Origin: a virus
IMG/VR virus record: IMGVR_UViG_3300034072_002191
Span: 1 to 64,000 of that record
DNA length: 64,000 nt
Reading direction: 5' to 3' (one strand)
Shown piece by piece: positions 4,865 through 12,255 of this stretch. The translations under genes and the position numbers were made by a program. The notes beneath the pieces were generated by a model, which saw only the letters and a list, made by a program, of their open reading frames with translations, had not been told where the DNA came from and made no database searches. How positions within the stretch are numbered: the first letter of the stretch is position 1; every line of letters begins with the position of its first letter.

Positions 4865-7495
4865 TCATGCCGCCACCTGCTCGGGCTCGACCGTCGCTGC
4901 TTCGGCCGGGAACTGCGCTCGCACCAGCGCCGCGGCGATCGGCGGGCAGACGCTGTTGCCGCACTTGGCGACCTGGGCCGTCTTGGTGATCGGCCGCCCA
5001 TCGGCGTCGCGGTCGATGATGTACTCGTGCCGAACTTCAAGCTCGACGGATAAACTGCCCGTCGACGTTCGCGAGAGAGTGGACGAAGCGATGGCATCGA
5101 CCACAAAGCAGGACAAGGTTTGCAAGGTCGAGACGCAGTTCTGGGAACGCGGTCCATCCTGCGATGTGGTGGACTTCGAAACCCCGATCTCGGTAACGGT
5201 GACGCTCTCCGCAACGACGGCAGGTTGCGTCGTCTCGCCGCCAAATAGCGAGACAGGCCTGCCCCCACTCGGCGCTGGAGTGAAAGCGCTGGCGCTCGGT
5301 CGTGCGAAACGGATCGGTTCGATTGCGCTGGCGAAGAAGTCTGGCGCAAGCGTTTGAGCAGCAGACGCGATCCCGGTAGGCAGGGGAACGGAGACGATCG
5401 GTTCCACAGACTGGACATCGCTGGACGATCTTCCGGGACTGCGAAGCTGAAGAACCTGAAGCCCTAAGTCGATCAGCGCATGCACGGCTGCACGTTCGCT
5501 TTGGCCGTCGGGTTGCGACCCGCTCGAATTTGACCCCGCAGACGTCGCACGGGTGGTGCTCTCGGGCGCAGGTTCTTGGTCGTCCACCGCTCGGATTGTG
5601 GGGCCGTGCCATGTCTCCACCTTAAAGGAACGTTTCCAGAACGGGAAGCCCTGGGCGGAGAACAGCTCGCGCGGGGTAAGCATCCGCATGCCAATGTCGA
5701 CGATGGCGTATTCCTCACCGCCGATCGTCACCGTCACCACGCCATAGCGATCCTTGGTGGTGACCGTATGGAGGGGCTCGCCGAGCTGCGGATCCTGGTC
5801 GGTGCCGTAGTACTTCAGCAGGAAGGCCCGCACCTCCGCCATGTGCGTGCCGCTGGCGCAGATCGTATGCAGCGGCTCGTCCGCGCCAACGCCGCACGAT
5901 TCGAAGTGGCTGTCCTCTCCGCCGCGCAGCTTCACCAGGTTGGAGGTGACGATGCGCTGCTGGCTACCGGAGGCGGTGGCTGTCGAAAGCGGCTGGTCGG
6001 CCGCCCGCCCGGCGAGGCGATCGTTGTTCGGCCCGCCGTTCGCCTGCTCCAGGTGCGCCACAACCACAGAATGTTTCGCGTTACCCTCGATCGTCTGGAT
6101 CGGCTCGCTGGGTTCGGTCGGCGCGTTGCCGGTGGCGAACTTCTGCAGCAGTGCGGCCACGGCGTGATGCTTGATCCCGCCAGCGACGACGGTCCCCAGC
6201 GGCTTCTCGACGTCCATCGCGCGCGGCGCCTGACCCTCGCGCTCGCCGTTCCCAACGTGCACCAGATGAGCGGCGACGGCGGCAAACTCGTTGCTCGCTG
6301 GCTGGGTGCCCAGCGGCTCGTTGGCTGAGTGCGTGCGGTCCCTACCATCATCGCCGTGGGCAACGCGGACCAGATGCGCCGCGCAGATCGTGTTGTGGTC
6401 CCCATCGGAAGCGGTGACGGTGTGGAGCGGATCCTCCATCGATCGGCTCCCGCCGCCTTGCTGGGCATAGCTGGCGAACGGCGCGAGCGCTGCTTCAACC
6501 ACCCCCAGCGGCGCGGCACCCCCCGGGCGCTTCACGAAGCTGTTCGCCGTCACCGTGTGCAGCGGCTCGCCGACATCGTGCCCGACCTGCCCGGTGCGGA
6601 ACTTGGTGATGTGCGGCACGACGACGGCATGCTCGCCGCGGTTCGCGCCGGTGACGGTTGCCATGGGCTGATCGACCCCCGCGCCGCGCGCGCCGGGCTG
6701 GCGATGGGTCAGCGGGACGATGAACGGCGCCGGGTTGTTGACGACGAACTTCATGATCCCGTGCGCGATGCGCCGCAGGGTCTTCTCAGCCAGCGGCTTC
6801 TTCCGATCGAAGATAGACGGGCAGGGGATCGACCAGTCGATGATGTCCGCTGCGGTACGCCAGGGCTGCCGCTTGCCGCTCAGCACCTCGGGCGAGCCGG
6901 GCTTGCCGTGCGTCGGCTCCGGCCAGGCGATCGGCAGCCCGTCGCGGCGCGCGATCATGAAGAATCGCTTCCGGATCGTCGGCGCGCCATAGTCGCAGGC
7001 GCGCAGCTCGCGGAACTGCAGCTTGTATCCCGCCCGGCGTAGCGATCTGCACCACTTCTCGAACGTCTCGCCAGCGCGCTCCTTGATCGGCTTCCCCTCG
7101 TCGTCGAGCGGCCCCCAGGTCCGGAACTCTTCGACGTTCTCCAGCAGGATCACGTCCGGCGCGACACGCTCCGCCCACAGCACCACCACCCAGGCGAGAT
7201 CCCGGATCGACTTCTCCCGCGGCTTGCCGCCCTTCGCCTTGCTGAAATGCTTACAGTCGGGCGAGAACCACGCGAGCTGGACATGCCGCCCGTGCACGAC
7301 GTCGCGCGGGTCGACCTGCCAGATATTGTTGCGAATGTGGTGCGTGCCCGGGTGGTTCACCTCGTGCATGCGGATCGCTTCCTCGTCGTGATTGATGGCG
7401 ATGTCGACGGCCCGGCCGAGCGCGGCCTCGATGCCGGTCGAGGCGCCGCCGCCGCCGGCGAAGTTGTCAACGATAAGGGGGAGGTGGGTACCCAC
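4865..7495 (-). CDS. DNA cytosine-5 methyltransferase with internal repeats and HNH insertion
   Basis: An open frame of 876 codons from a GTG start behind AGGAG. Cytosine methyltransferase motifs: motif I FAGGGGAS (12-19), motif IV SPDCKHFS (79-85), motif VI ENVEEF (119-124), motif VIII-like RKRFFMIAR (175-183), the LTPRELFSAQGFP segment (606-618), and the late motif KTAQVAKCGNSVCPPIAAAL near residue 840. Nine copies of a [DE]xP-(L/M/I)-x-T repeat (EPLHTVTA type) lie between 275 and 580. Codons 619 to about 823 are not methyltransferase sequence: they coincide with an HNH gene in another frame. If made as read, the protein carries a 205-residue nonsense-like insert just before its C-terminal motif. 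Phage methyltransferases usually protect against host restriction; activity here is doubtful. Confidence 0.85.
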   Translation of the reverse strand: MGTHLPLIVDNFAGGGGASTGIEAALGRAVDIAINHDEEAIRMHEVNHPGTHHIRNNIWQVDPRDVVHGRHVQLAWFSPDCKHFSKAKGGKPREKSIRDLAWVVVLWAERVAPDVILLENVEEFRTWGPLDDEGKPIKERAGETFEKWCRSLRRAGYKLQFRELRACDYGAPTIRKRFFMIARRDGLPIAWPEPTHGKPGSPEVLSGKRQPWRTAADIIDWSIPCPSIFDRKKPLAEKTLRRIAHGIMKFVVNNPAPFIVPLTHRQPGARGAGVDQPMATVTGANRGEHAVVVPHITKFRTGQVGHDVGEPLHTVTANSFVKRPGGAAPLGVVEAALAPFASYAQQGGGSRSMEDPLHTVTASDGDHNTICAAHLVRVAHGDDGRDRTHSANEPLGTQPASNEFAAVAAHLVHVGNGEREGQAPRAMDVEKPLGTVVAGGIKHHAVAALLQKFATGNAPTEPSEPIQTIEGNAKHSVVVAHLEQANGGPNNDRLAGRAADQPLSTATASGSQQRIVTSNLVKLRGGEDSHFESCGVGADEPLHTICASGTHMAEVRAFLLKYYGTDQDPQLGEPLHTVTTKDRYGVVTVTIGGEEYAIVDIGMRMLTPRELFSAQGFPFWKRSFKVETWHGPTIRAVDDQEPAPESTTRATSAGSNSSGSQPDGQSERAAVHALIDLGLQVLQLRSPGRSSSDVQSVEPIVSVPLPTGIASAAQTLAPDFFASAIEPIRFARPSASAFTPAPSGGRPVSLFGGETTQPAVVAESVTVTEIGVSKSTTSQDGPRSQNCVSTLQTLSCFVVDAIASSTLSRTSTGSLSVELEVRHEYIIDRDADGRPITKTAQVAKCGNSVCPPIAAALVRAQFPAEAATVEPEQVAA
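5037..5612 (-). CDS. HNH endonuclease nested within the methyltransferase gene
   Basis: 191 residues. N-terminal zinc-finger pairs (CDVCGVKF, CSRAC, CPVCGTD, CSNAC) precede a C-terminal HNH domain: CRRCGERH, then FEVHHIAGW, an Asn in DLANLV and CGRCHRFVH. A strong ribosome-binding site (AAGGTGGAG) lies just before the ATG. The gene fills almost exactly the stretch that splits the methyltransferase between QGFP and YIIDRD, in a different frame. It looks like a mobile HNH gene with very little flanking sequence. Its cleavage site may be the uninterrupted methyltransferase gene (inference). Confidence 0.88.
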   Translation of the reverse strand: MARPHNPSGGRPRTCAREHHPCDVCGVKFERVATRRPKRTCSRACADRLRASGSSASQSRKIVQRCPVCGTDRLRSPAYRDRVCCSNACARLLRQRNRTDPFRTTERQRFHSSAEWGQACLAIWRRDDATCRRCGERHRYRDRGFEVHHIAGWTAFPELRLDLANLVLLCGRCHRFVHSLANVDGQFIRRA

Positions 7496-7523
7496 GCGGG
7501 TCTCCTACGAATGGGGTGGTGGG

Positions 7524-7703
7524 TTAGCGCGGACGGCCATCACGGCAGGGCGCGCACCAGCCGCGCACGAGGCGCGGACTGTCGTCGCCGCAATTCTCGC
7601 ACTCGCCCGGCACGCCAACCGGAATCGGCTGCCGTGCCGCGCGCAGGCTGCGCTCAAGGTGCTACTCGTTAAGCTCGTTCGCCTGGTCGATCGTATCGGC
7701 CAT
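7524..7703 (-). pseudogene. TraR/DksA-type C4 zinc-finger gene with internal amber codon
   Basis: Read through, the 60-codon frame gives a TraR-like protein: MADTIDQANELNE, stop, HLERSLRAARQPIPVGVPG, then CENC and CAPC pairs. This matches the small TraR/DksA family that acts in the RNA polymerase secondary channel. Codon 14 is TAG (7662-7664), one C-to-T change from CAG (Gln). All four zinc cysteines lie after the stop. The start overlaps the preceding stop (ATGA), as for intact neighbours. Probably a recent nonsense mutation. Confidence 0.75.
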
Positions 7704-7915
7704 CAGCGGTTCTCCGGGAATGGTAGGGTGCTCCGGCCGGCCTCCGCGGCCGGAGCGAGGGTGCGCGCTTGTGCGCTGCTTGCGACCTCGAGGGGGTGTG
7801 CGGAGGCCACCTCGGGGGAATGGGGCTGGTACGCCGCGAGGACGCACCGAAAAAGCATGCTGGCGAGCAGCAGAGCGCCTAGCCCTAAGACGCTGCCGGA
7901 AAACGAAATCCGCAT
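7703..7915 (-). CDS. Small membrane or secreted protein
   Basis: 70 residues. The N-terminal segment SGSVLGLGALLLASMLFRCV is a signal anchor or signal peptide, followed by a short Ala/Pro-rich tail. Both ends overlap neighbouring genes by ATGA, so it is part of the translationally coupled leftward operon. No family recognised. Confidence 0.6.
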   Translation of the reverse strand: MRISFSGSVLGLGALLLASMLFRCVLAAYQPHSPEVASAHPLEVASSAQARTLAPAAEAGRSTLPFPENR

Positions 7916-8550
7916 CAGTCTTCCTTTCGGTCGAGCAGGTGGCGGTTGAGGTAGTGCGGCTCGTGCGCCCAGCCGTTGCGCAGGACGATCTTCACGTCGC
8001 CGTTCGGCGCGATCACGCGCAGGCGATTGTCCTTGGTGACGGACAGCACCGGGCAATCGAACTGAAACACCGGTGGTGCGTCGCCGCGGGACCACACCAT
8101 CTCGCGGTGCGTCGCCTCGCGGAAGACCGTCACGAAGAAGCCGTGGGTGTCGGGGTCGATGCCCTTCCGCTTCATCTCCGCGACCTGGGCGCGCGTGAAC
8201 CGGTCGTCGGGGGTGTTGCCCCAGCCGATCCACGGGCTCCAGCCCGATGGCGAGATCACGACATGATCGGGCTGCCGAGGAAATCGGGCAGCCTCAGTCG
8301 CCCGATCTTCTGCATCCAAGCGAACAAGAGCCGCTTGCAGGGCGGCCATCATTTCAGCTTTGACGCCCTCAACTTCTGCGAGGCGATCACCATAGACCGA
8401 GGGCTGAAAGGTCCATGTTTCGAGATGCCGGTAGCGCTCTCGAACCATGCTTGCGGTGTCCAGGCTGTCGACGCGGCCGTGCGCCTTCATGCTGGCGATG
8501 ACCTTGTCGACGGTCTCGGCGAGATATTGCTCGGTGACCTCGATCGTCAC
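7915..8550 (-). CDS. Hypothetical early phage protein (211 aa)
   Basis: No known family. The first 110 residues are helical and charged; the second half contains a Trp/Gly-rich segment (SGWSPWIGWG) and beta-rich stretches (FFVTVFREATHREMVW). I take the GTG at 8550 as start because its GTGA overlaps the stop of the 49-residue gene upstream; the longer frame reads nonsense opposite that gene. Confidence 0.6.
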   Translation of the reverse strand: MTIEVTEQYLAETVDKVIASMKAHGRVDSLDTASMVRERYRHLETWTFQPSVYGDRLAEVEGVKAEMMAALQAALVRLDAEDRATEAARFPRQPDHVVISPSGWSPWIGWGNTPDDRFTRAQVAEMKRKGIDPDTHGFFVTVFREATHREMVWSRGDAPPVFQFDCPVLSVTKDNRLRVIAPNGDVKIVLRNGWAHEPHYLNRHLLDRKED

Positions 8551-8696
8551 AGCTGCCACCAGCGGCGCCGGGGGCGCTCCTGCGAGTGCTCGACCTTGAA
8601 CGGCTCGCGCCGATCTGCGGCGATCCAGACGGCGCCCCAGTGCTTGGTGGCGTCCGGGCGCTCGCTGGCGCGGAGGCGGGCGGGGGTGGGCCTCAC
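8547..8696 (-). CDS. Small basic protein (49 aa)
   Basis: GTG start. The product has RPDATKHWGAVWIAADRR and a basic aromatic C-terminus ending in RRRWWQL. GTGA overlaps at both ends with its neighbours are the main evidence that it is translated. It could bind nucleic acid, judging by charge only. No family recognised. Confidence 0.5.
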   Translation of the reverse strand: MRPTPARLRASERPDATKHWGAVWIAADRREPFKVEHSQERPRRRWWQL

Positions 8697-8935
8697 TGCG
8701 CACCGCCTTCCGTGCTTGAACCGATGGCACGGGCGTTGCCGGCGAGCAGCTTGGCTCCATTCAGGTAGATCCGAACGCCGTTGAAGATCTGCTTCGCCAG
8801 CATCGAGCGCGCAATCGCATCGTTGGTGCTGATCTTGCCCTCGCGGAGCGCCTGAAGGTCGCCGATCAGTCCGTCGATGACTTGCGGCAAGCCAAGCTGC
8901 TCCGACACGGGAGCGCTTTCGTAATCACGCTGCAT
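8693..8935 (-). CDS. Hypothetical helical protein (80 aa)
   Basis: Predominantly alpha-helical with no catalytic motif. The ATG at 8935 lies 11 bases inside the end of the upstream zinc-protein gene, and the stop overlaps the GTG of the next gene. No family recognised; a conserved-looking phage early protein. Confidence 0.55.
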   Translation of the reverse strand: MQRDYESAPVSEQLGLPQVIDGLIGDLQALREGKISTNDAIARSMLAKQIFNGVRIYLNGAKLLAGNARAIGSSTEGGAQ

Positions 8936-9179
8936 GCTTGGTCTCCCACTGCATGCGCGCGGCGGCGCAGTGCAGATATTCGGCGACAGCAAACCCGCGC
9001 ATTACCTCGCGCCGGTCGCGGAAAGAGCCGCCAGTCGGGGTGCCGTGGCCCTCGCGATAATTGCGCTCGCAGCTGAAGCAGATAGGCGCCAGCGGGGTAT
9101 CGCGACCTCGGCCGTACCACCGCATGTCGACCACGCGCTCGCAGAGCTTGCACTGGAAGTCGGGGAGGTGGCCGATCAT
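8925..9179 (-). CDS. C4 zinc-binding protein
   Basis: 84 residues. CKLCERVVDM and ICFSCERNY form a likely four-cysteine zinc site, followed by a helical C-terminus. ATGA overlap with the upstream gene. Such proteins are common in phage early operons and may act in DNA or RNA binding; no specific role can be assigned. Confidence 0.6.
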   Translation of the reverse strand: MIGHLPDFQCKLCERVVDMRWYGRGRDTPLAPICFSCERNYREGHGTPTGGSFRDRREVMRGFAVAEYLHCAAARMQWETKHAA

Positions 9180-9442
9180 GCCGCCACCGCCATGAGCTCG
9201 GCGTCGAGCGCCATGTTGATCAGCTCGAACAGCACCGGGCCGGTCATGCCCAGCCGCGAGGCGCGGAGGTAGATGCCGTCGAGGAGGGGCTCGACCTGGG
9301 CGCCGACCTGCGCGCGGCGCTGATCCGACAGCTGCATCCGCACGAGCGGGGCGGTGATCTCGCGGATCTCCAGCACGACCGGGCGGAAGTCGTCGACCGC
9401 CTGCAGGACGTCTGGATCGTTGAGTGAGGGATGCTGTTGCAT
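9176..9442 (-). CDS. First gene of the leftward early operon (hypothetical, 88 aa)
   Basis: Helical and acidic, no family recognised. I chose the ATG at 9442 because GGAG lies at the right distance upstream and the longer start would fall almost on the predicted transcription start. It sits about 30 bases downstream of the early promoter at 9479-9507. Confidence 0.6.
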   Translation of the reverse strand: MQQHPSLNDPDVLQAVDDFRPVVLEIREITAPLVRMQLSDQRRAQVGAQVEPLLDGIYLRASRLGMTGPVLFELINMALDAELMAVAA

Positions 9443-9478
9443 CAGTAACTCCAAGCGGCACGCCGCCGCCATGGAGCT

Positions 9479-9526
9479 ACTATCCGCTATGTTTTGTAGC
9501 GAGTCAACATAAAATGTAGCGCTACA
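9479..9526 (-). promoter_or_regulatory. Leftward early promoter with repressor operators
   Basis: On the minus strand a -35 TTGACT (9502-9507) and a -10 GATAGT (9479-9484) are separated by exactly 17 bases. The spacer contains GCTACAAAACATAGC, a dyad. Just upstream is a perfect 12-base palindrome, TGTAGCGCTACA (9515-9526). The same units recur beside the repressor gene (11963-12005). A repressor bound in the spacer would block RNA polymerase, like lambda PL (inference from arrangement). Confidence 0.75.
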
Positions 9527-9533
9527 CGTTCAG

Positions 9534-9923
9534 CTAATCGTCGTAATATACGGAATCAACGCCATCCCAGTCGATCCCCTGCCTGAACTCGGGCTTGCGT
9601 GACGGCGGAAGTTCCGGTCGCTCACCGTCGAAAGCAAGTCGCACGAGAGCGCCATAGGGTGTGGCGGCTTGGAAGATCACCGCCATCTCGCGACCGTTGC
9701 GGATCATGCCGCCAACCAAGGGCGCGCGCTCAGCGGTGAGGTAGCCGATCTGGATGCCCCTCACGCTATAGACCGCGACTGCATGGGGATCGGCTGGATT
9801 GTTGGGCTCCGAGCGCAGCTCGGCCGGCTCGCCAGGCACACACATAGCGATTTCGAAGCGGCGCGTGGGGCCCCGCTTGTTGGGATGGTCGGCGCCGACT
9901 ACGGCGAGGGAGAGCGAATGCAC
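9534..9923 (-). CDS. HIRAN-domain protein
   Basis: 129 residues with a HIRAN-like core: EIAMCVPGEPAELRSEPNNP, then the hallmark DPHAVAVYSVRGIQIGYL. HIRAN domains bind single-stranded or damaged DNA 3' ends in SWI2/SNF2 helicases and also occur alone in bacteria and phages. It lies between the early promoter and the toxin-antitoxin-like genes, reading left. A role in recognising DNA ends is inference from the family. Confidence 0.7.
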   Translation of the reverse strand: MHSLSLAVVGADHPNKRGPTRRFEIAMCVPGEPAELRSEPNNPADPHAVAVYSVRGIQIGYLTAERAPLVGGMIRNGREMAVIFQAATPYGALVRLAFDGERPELPPSRKPEFRQGIDWDGVDSVYYDD

Positions 9924-9934
9924 AAGAGCGGCAA

Positions 9935-10357
9935 CTACTGAAATAGTCTAGCTTGTAAAGACCCAGTTAGGTAGTCATTGCCTTCAACAATAAGATGGGC
10001 CTCAAGTCGTCCCGGCTCACTAAAAGGTATGTTCCGCATTTCGATCTTGACATTTACTGTCGCCATAAGGTTGCCCTCGGACTTAGCCTCAGCAATCGCC
10101 TCGGCCAACATCGAGCTGTCAATTTCATTATCTGCTAGGCGAGTGCCATTCTGAGTCAATATGTACGTTGCCAATTTTGGGGGGGGCTCGTTCACATCCA
10201 GTGTGATCCGAGTTAAGATGACTATCTTATCAATTCCTCCCGGGAATATAGGTACTCCTATGTTGTCGGGAAGAAGCCCCACGATTGTCTGACTTCCTGA
10301 AATTTCTTCACGAACGTCGTTGCAAAACATTGTTATGGCTGCAAATCGTTGTATCAT
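9935..10357 (-). CDS. DUF6941-like protein linked to toxin-antitoxin genes
   Basis: 140 residues. The opening FAAITMFCNDVREEISGSQ-T-VGLLPDNI resembles DUF6941 proteins, which start with an FCDD-R-E pattern and a beta-sandwich; function unknown. Its start overlaps the stop of the antitoxin-like gene (ATGA), placing it as third gene of that operon. Base composition is clearly more A/T-rich than the flanks, suggesting separate acquisition. Confidence 0.5.
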   Translation of the reverse strand: MIQRFAAITMFCNDVREEISGSQTIVGLLPDNIGVPIFPGGIDKIVILTRITLDVNEPPPKLATYILTQNGTRLADNEIDSSMLAEAIAEAKSEGNLMATVNVKIEMRNIPFSEPGRLEAHLIVEGNDYLTGSLQARLFQ

Positions 10358-10725
10358 CTTGCTAGATCCACAACAATGTTCCTTTGTGAATAATCCGCAG
10401 TTCGAGCTGAAGTCGACGTGGAAACGCTCACACCAACGTGCTCGACGGGGAAATTCTGTCCTTCCTCTCTGCTCGGCCGCACAAGCTCAAACGATGGCTC
10501 ATATCCGAGAGCCCAAGCCAGTTCAGCTATACGGCCAAGAGTTAGGTCTTTGTTGCCACGAAGCTCGCGACTTATGACAGAACGGTGCACGCCTAATGCT
10601 GAGGCGATTTTAGACTGAGAGCAGTCCGGGTTGTCCGCCAGACCCTTCTGGAGCCGCCTGCGCACCTGCCCGATGAACCGGGCCGCTGCTCGCCGGCTAG
10701 GGGTAAGAGTAAGCTGAAACGACAT
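10354..10725 (-). CDS. XRE-type antitoxin-like regulator
   Basis: 123 residues with a helix-turn-helix (CSQSKIASALGVHRSVISRE, then ELAWALGYEPSFEL), as in HigA/XRE antitoxins. It follows and overlaps the toxin-like gene, the reverse order typical of HigBA. ATGs at 10737 and 10764 are alternative starts. It would neutralise the toxin and repress the operon promoter (family inference). Confidence 0.65.
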   Translation of the reverse strand: MSFQLTLTPSRRAAARFIGQVRRRLQKGLADNPDCSQSKIASALGVHRSVISRELRGNKDLTLGRIAELAWALGYEPSFELVRPSREEGQNFPVEHVGVSVSTSTSARTADYSQRNIVVDLAR

Positions 10726-11191
10726 TTTGCGGGTCATCCCCTGGGATAAACGTGGGTGAGTCATGTTTGAGTTGCGACCGCTCCCGCACCGCTTGATCCC
10801 GGTAGCCGTTATAAAGTTTGAACTCCTTCACGCGGCTAGCGAGATCGGCATCCGTGCAGATAAAGCAATCTTTTCTATGGAAGTAGCCAAACAGTCTAAC
10901 ATCGGCAGTTTTGAGCTCCCAGATGCCGGCAGAGATGTGCCGTATGGGATTCAACTGTCGTTGGTAAAAGAGGTGCTCGCCAGAGCAAAATGCTTGCAGC
11001 AAATCATAGAGCTGCTCCTCGGGAGATGCCTCGATATTCCAACTTGATGAGCAATCTGGCAATTCATTCTGCAGCCATTTGACAGCCCTCGGCACAAAAA
11101 AAATACGTCTCTCTTCGAAGCGCCCGCGAGGCAGGGCGGGGTCGTATTTTTCGATTCGACCGGCCCGGGACAGATCTAAGAGTGTTGCCAT
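10697..11191 (-). CDS. RelE/HigB-like toxin candidate
   Basis: 164 residues. The central part ISAGIWELKTADVRLFGYFH followed by a basic segment resembles RelE/HigB-type mRNA interferases, which carry an ELR/K...VR-F core. It precedes an XRE gene with a short overlap. The family match is by pattern only and the N-terminal 60 residues are unassigned. If correct, the cluster is a stabilising or superinfection-related module carried by the outer prophage. Confidence 0.5.
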   Translation of the reverse strand: MATLLDLSRAGRIEKYDPALPRGRFEERRIFFVPRAVKWLQNELPDCSSSWNIEASPEEQLYDLLQAFCSGEHLFYQRQLNPIRHISAGIWELKTADVRLFGYFHRKDCFICTDADLASRVKEFKLYNGYRDQAVRERSQLKHDSPTFIPGDDPQNVVSAYSYP

Positions 11192-11253
11192 TTAAGTCAA
11201 CACCTCTCCCAAATCGTTAACGCTCGCCAGCGGATTCGGCTGCACCCTGCGGA

Positions 11254-11940
11254 TCAAAGCCCCCTCGCAAACCAGACAGCGCGCCCTTCAATGCGCAGGT
11301 CCTCTGCATCGACTTCCTGGTCTGGCACCGCCGGATTGTCCGACACCACGAGCACTCGTCCCTTCCCGATTGCCCGAAGCCGCTTGAGCCCCGAAGCTCC
11401 GTAGACCGAGATCCAGTAGATCGCGTCCTGCTTGGCGAGCGCCCTATCGGTCGTGTCGATCATAATCGTGTCGCCCCAATTCAGGGTCGGGTACATGCTG
11501 TCACCGATGCCAGTCACCAGCTTCAGGCGGTGATAGGGTGCACGGGTGATCAGGCGCACGAATGACGGGTCGAAGCGCACCGGCTCAGCTTCGACATAAT
11601 CGTCGATCAGTGTTCCAGGACCCATCGAGAGCGACAGGTCCAGCCGCTGCAGCTCGACCGTGCCGTCGTCGGCTGTCGCCGGCACAGCTGGAGGCACGTC
11701 CGCGACTTCAACGGTGGAAGTGGGAAGGGGGCCGCCCTCTAAGAGCCACTCCGCGCTTACACCGAGCCTCTTGGCGAACTGGGCAGCAAGCCTTGCGAAG
11801 CCGTTCTGCCCATTCTCATAGGCGCGATAGGTGGTGGCATTCACACCTACAGCTCGCGCAAAATCCGCCTTATCTGGGAATCCCGCGCGCTGACGCGCCC
11901 ATGCAAGCCGCTCGTGCGGGAAATCTAATCCATCGGGCAT
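11254..11940 (-). CDS. S24-family prophage repressor (CI/LexA-like)
   Basis: 228 residues. The N-terminal helix-turn-helix covers residues 8-65 (FARAVGVNATTYRAYENGQN). The C-terminal S24 peptidase domain has the self-cleavage dyad Ser148 (GDSMYPT) and Lys186 (SGLKRLRA). It would bind the operators beside its own gene and those at 9.5 kb, keep the lysogenic state, and self-cleave on RecA activation. I used the ATG at 11940 because the longer frame runs over the operators. Confidence 0.9.
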   Translation of the reverse strand: MPDGLDFPHERLAWARQRAGFPDKADFARAVGVNATTYRAYENGQNGFARLAAQFAKRLGVSAEWLLEGGPLPTSTVEVADVPPAVPATADDGTVELQRLDLSLSMGPGTLIDDYVEAEPVRFDPSFVRLITRAPYHRLKLVTGIGDSMYPTLNWGDTIMIDTTDRALAKQDAIYWISVYGASGLKRLRAIGKGRVLVVSDNPAVPDQEVDAEDLRIEGRAVWFARGL

Positions 11941-11962
11941 GAGGCATCCGTCGCACGCAACG

Positions 11963-12005
11963 GCGCTACAAATCATGTTGCTATGTAGCGCTATGTTTGG
12001 TAGCG
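11963..12005. promoter_or_regulatory. Repressor/Cro operator cluster
   Basis: Between the divergent repressor and Cro-like genes: GCGCTACA (11963-11970) and TGTAGCGC (11984-11991) form an inverted repeat, and GCTATGTTTGGTAGCG (11990-12005) differs at one position from GCTATGTTTTGTAGCG at 9486-9501. The shared unit suggests one repressor controls both early operons. I do not see a clear -35/-10 pair here. Confidence 0.65.
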
Positions 12006-12015
12006 CGGTGAGGCT

Positions 12016-12255
12016 ATGGATCATATCGCCACAATCAAAGCGCTTGGCGGAGCCAAGGCTCTTGCGGATGCGCTCCGGTCCCGCGGCGTAACGGTCGCTG
12101 ATGTGACTGTCCGGTCTTGGTCGCTCAGCGGCCGGGTCATTCCAGCCAAGTACTGGGCGCACATCGCCGCTATTGGCACCGAGCGCGGACACAAAGTGTC
12201 CTTTGAGGCGCTAGCTGCCGCGGCGGCCGTGCGTGACGAAGCCGAGGCCGCATGA
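12016..12255 (+). CDS. Cro/YdaS-like helix-turn-helix protein
   Basis: 79 residues. ALGGAKALADALRSRGVTV followed by VRSWSLSGRVIPAKYWAHIA is the usual YdaS/Cro-like pattern. It is divergent from the S24 repressor and heads the rightward operon, as cro does in lambda. It likely binds the same operators and represses the repressor gene during lytic growth (inference). Confidence 0.7.
   Translation: MDHIATIKALGGAKALADALRSRGVTVADVTVRSWSLSGRVIPAKYWAHIAAIGTERGHKVSFEALAAAAAVRDEAEAA

Noticed and set aside
5013-5640. Intein or group I intron in the methyltransferase
   Set aside because: The HNH gene is in a different frame from the host protein and the edges lack intein residues; the insert has almost no sequence outside the HNH gene to form a ribozyme core.
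7662-7664. Recoded amber codon
   Set aside because: Other genes in the window end with TAG and the host frame has a one-step CAG ancestor, so a nonsense mutation is simpler.
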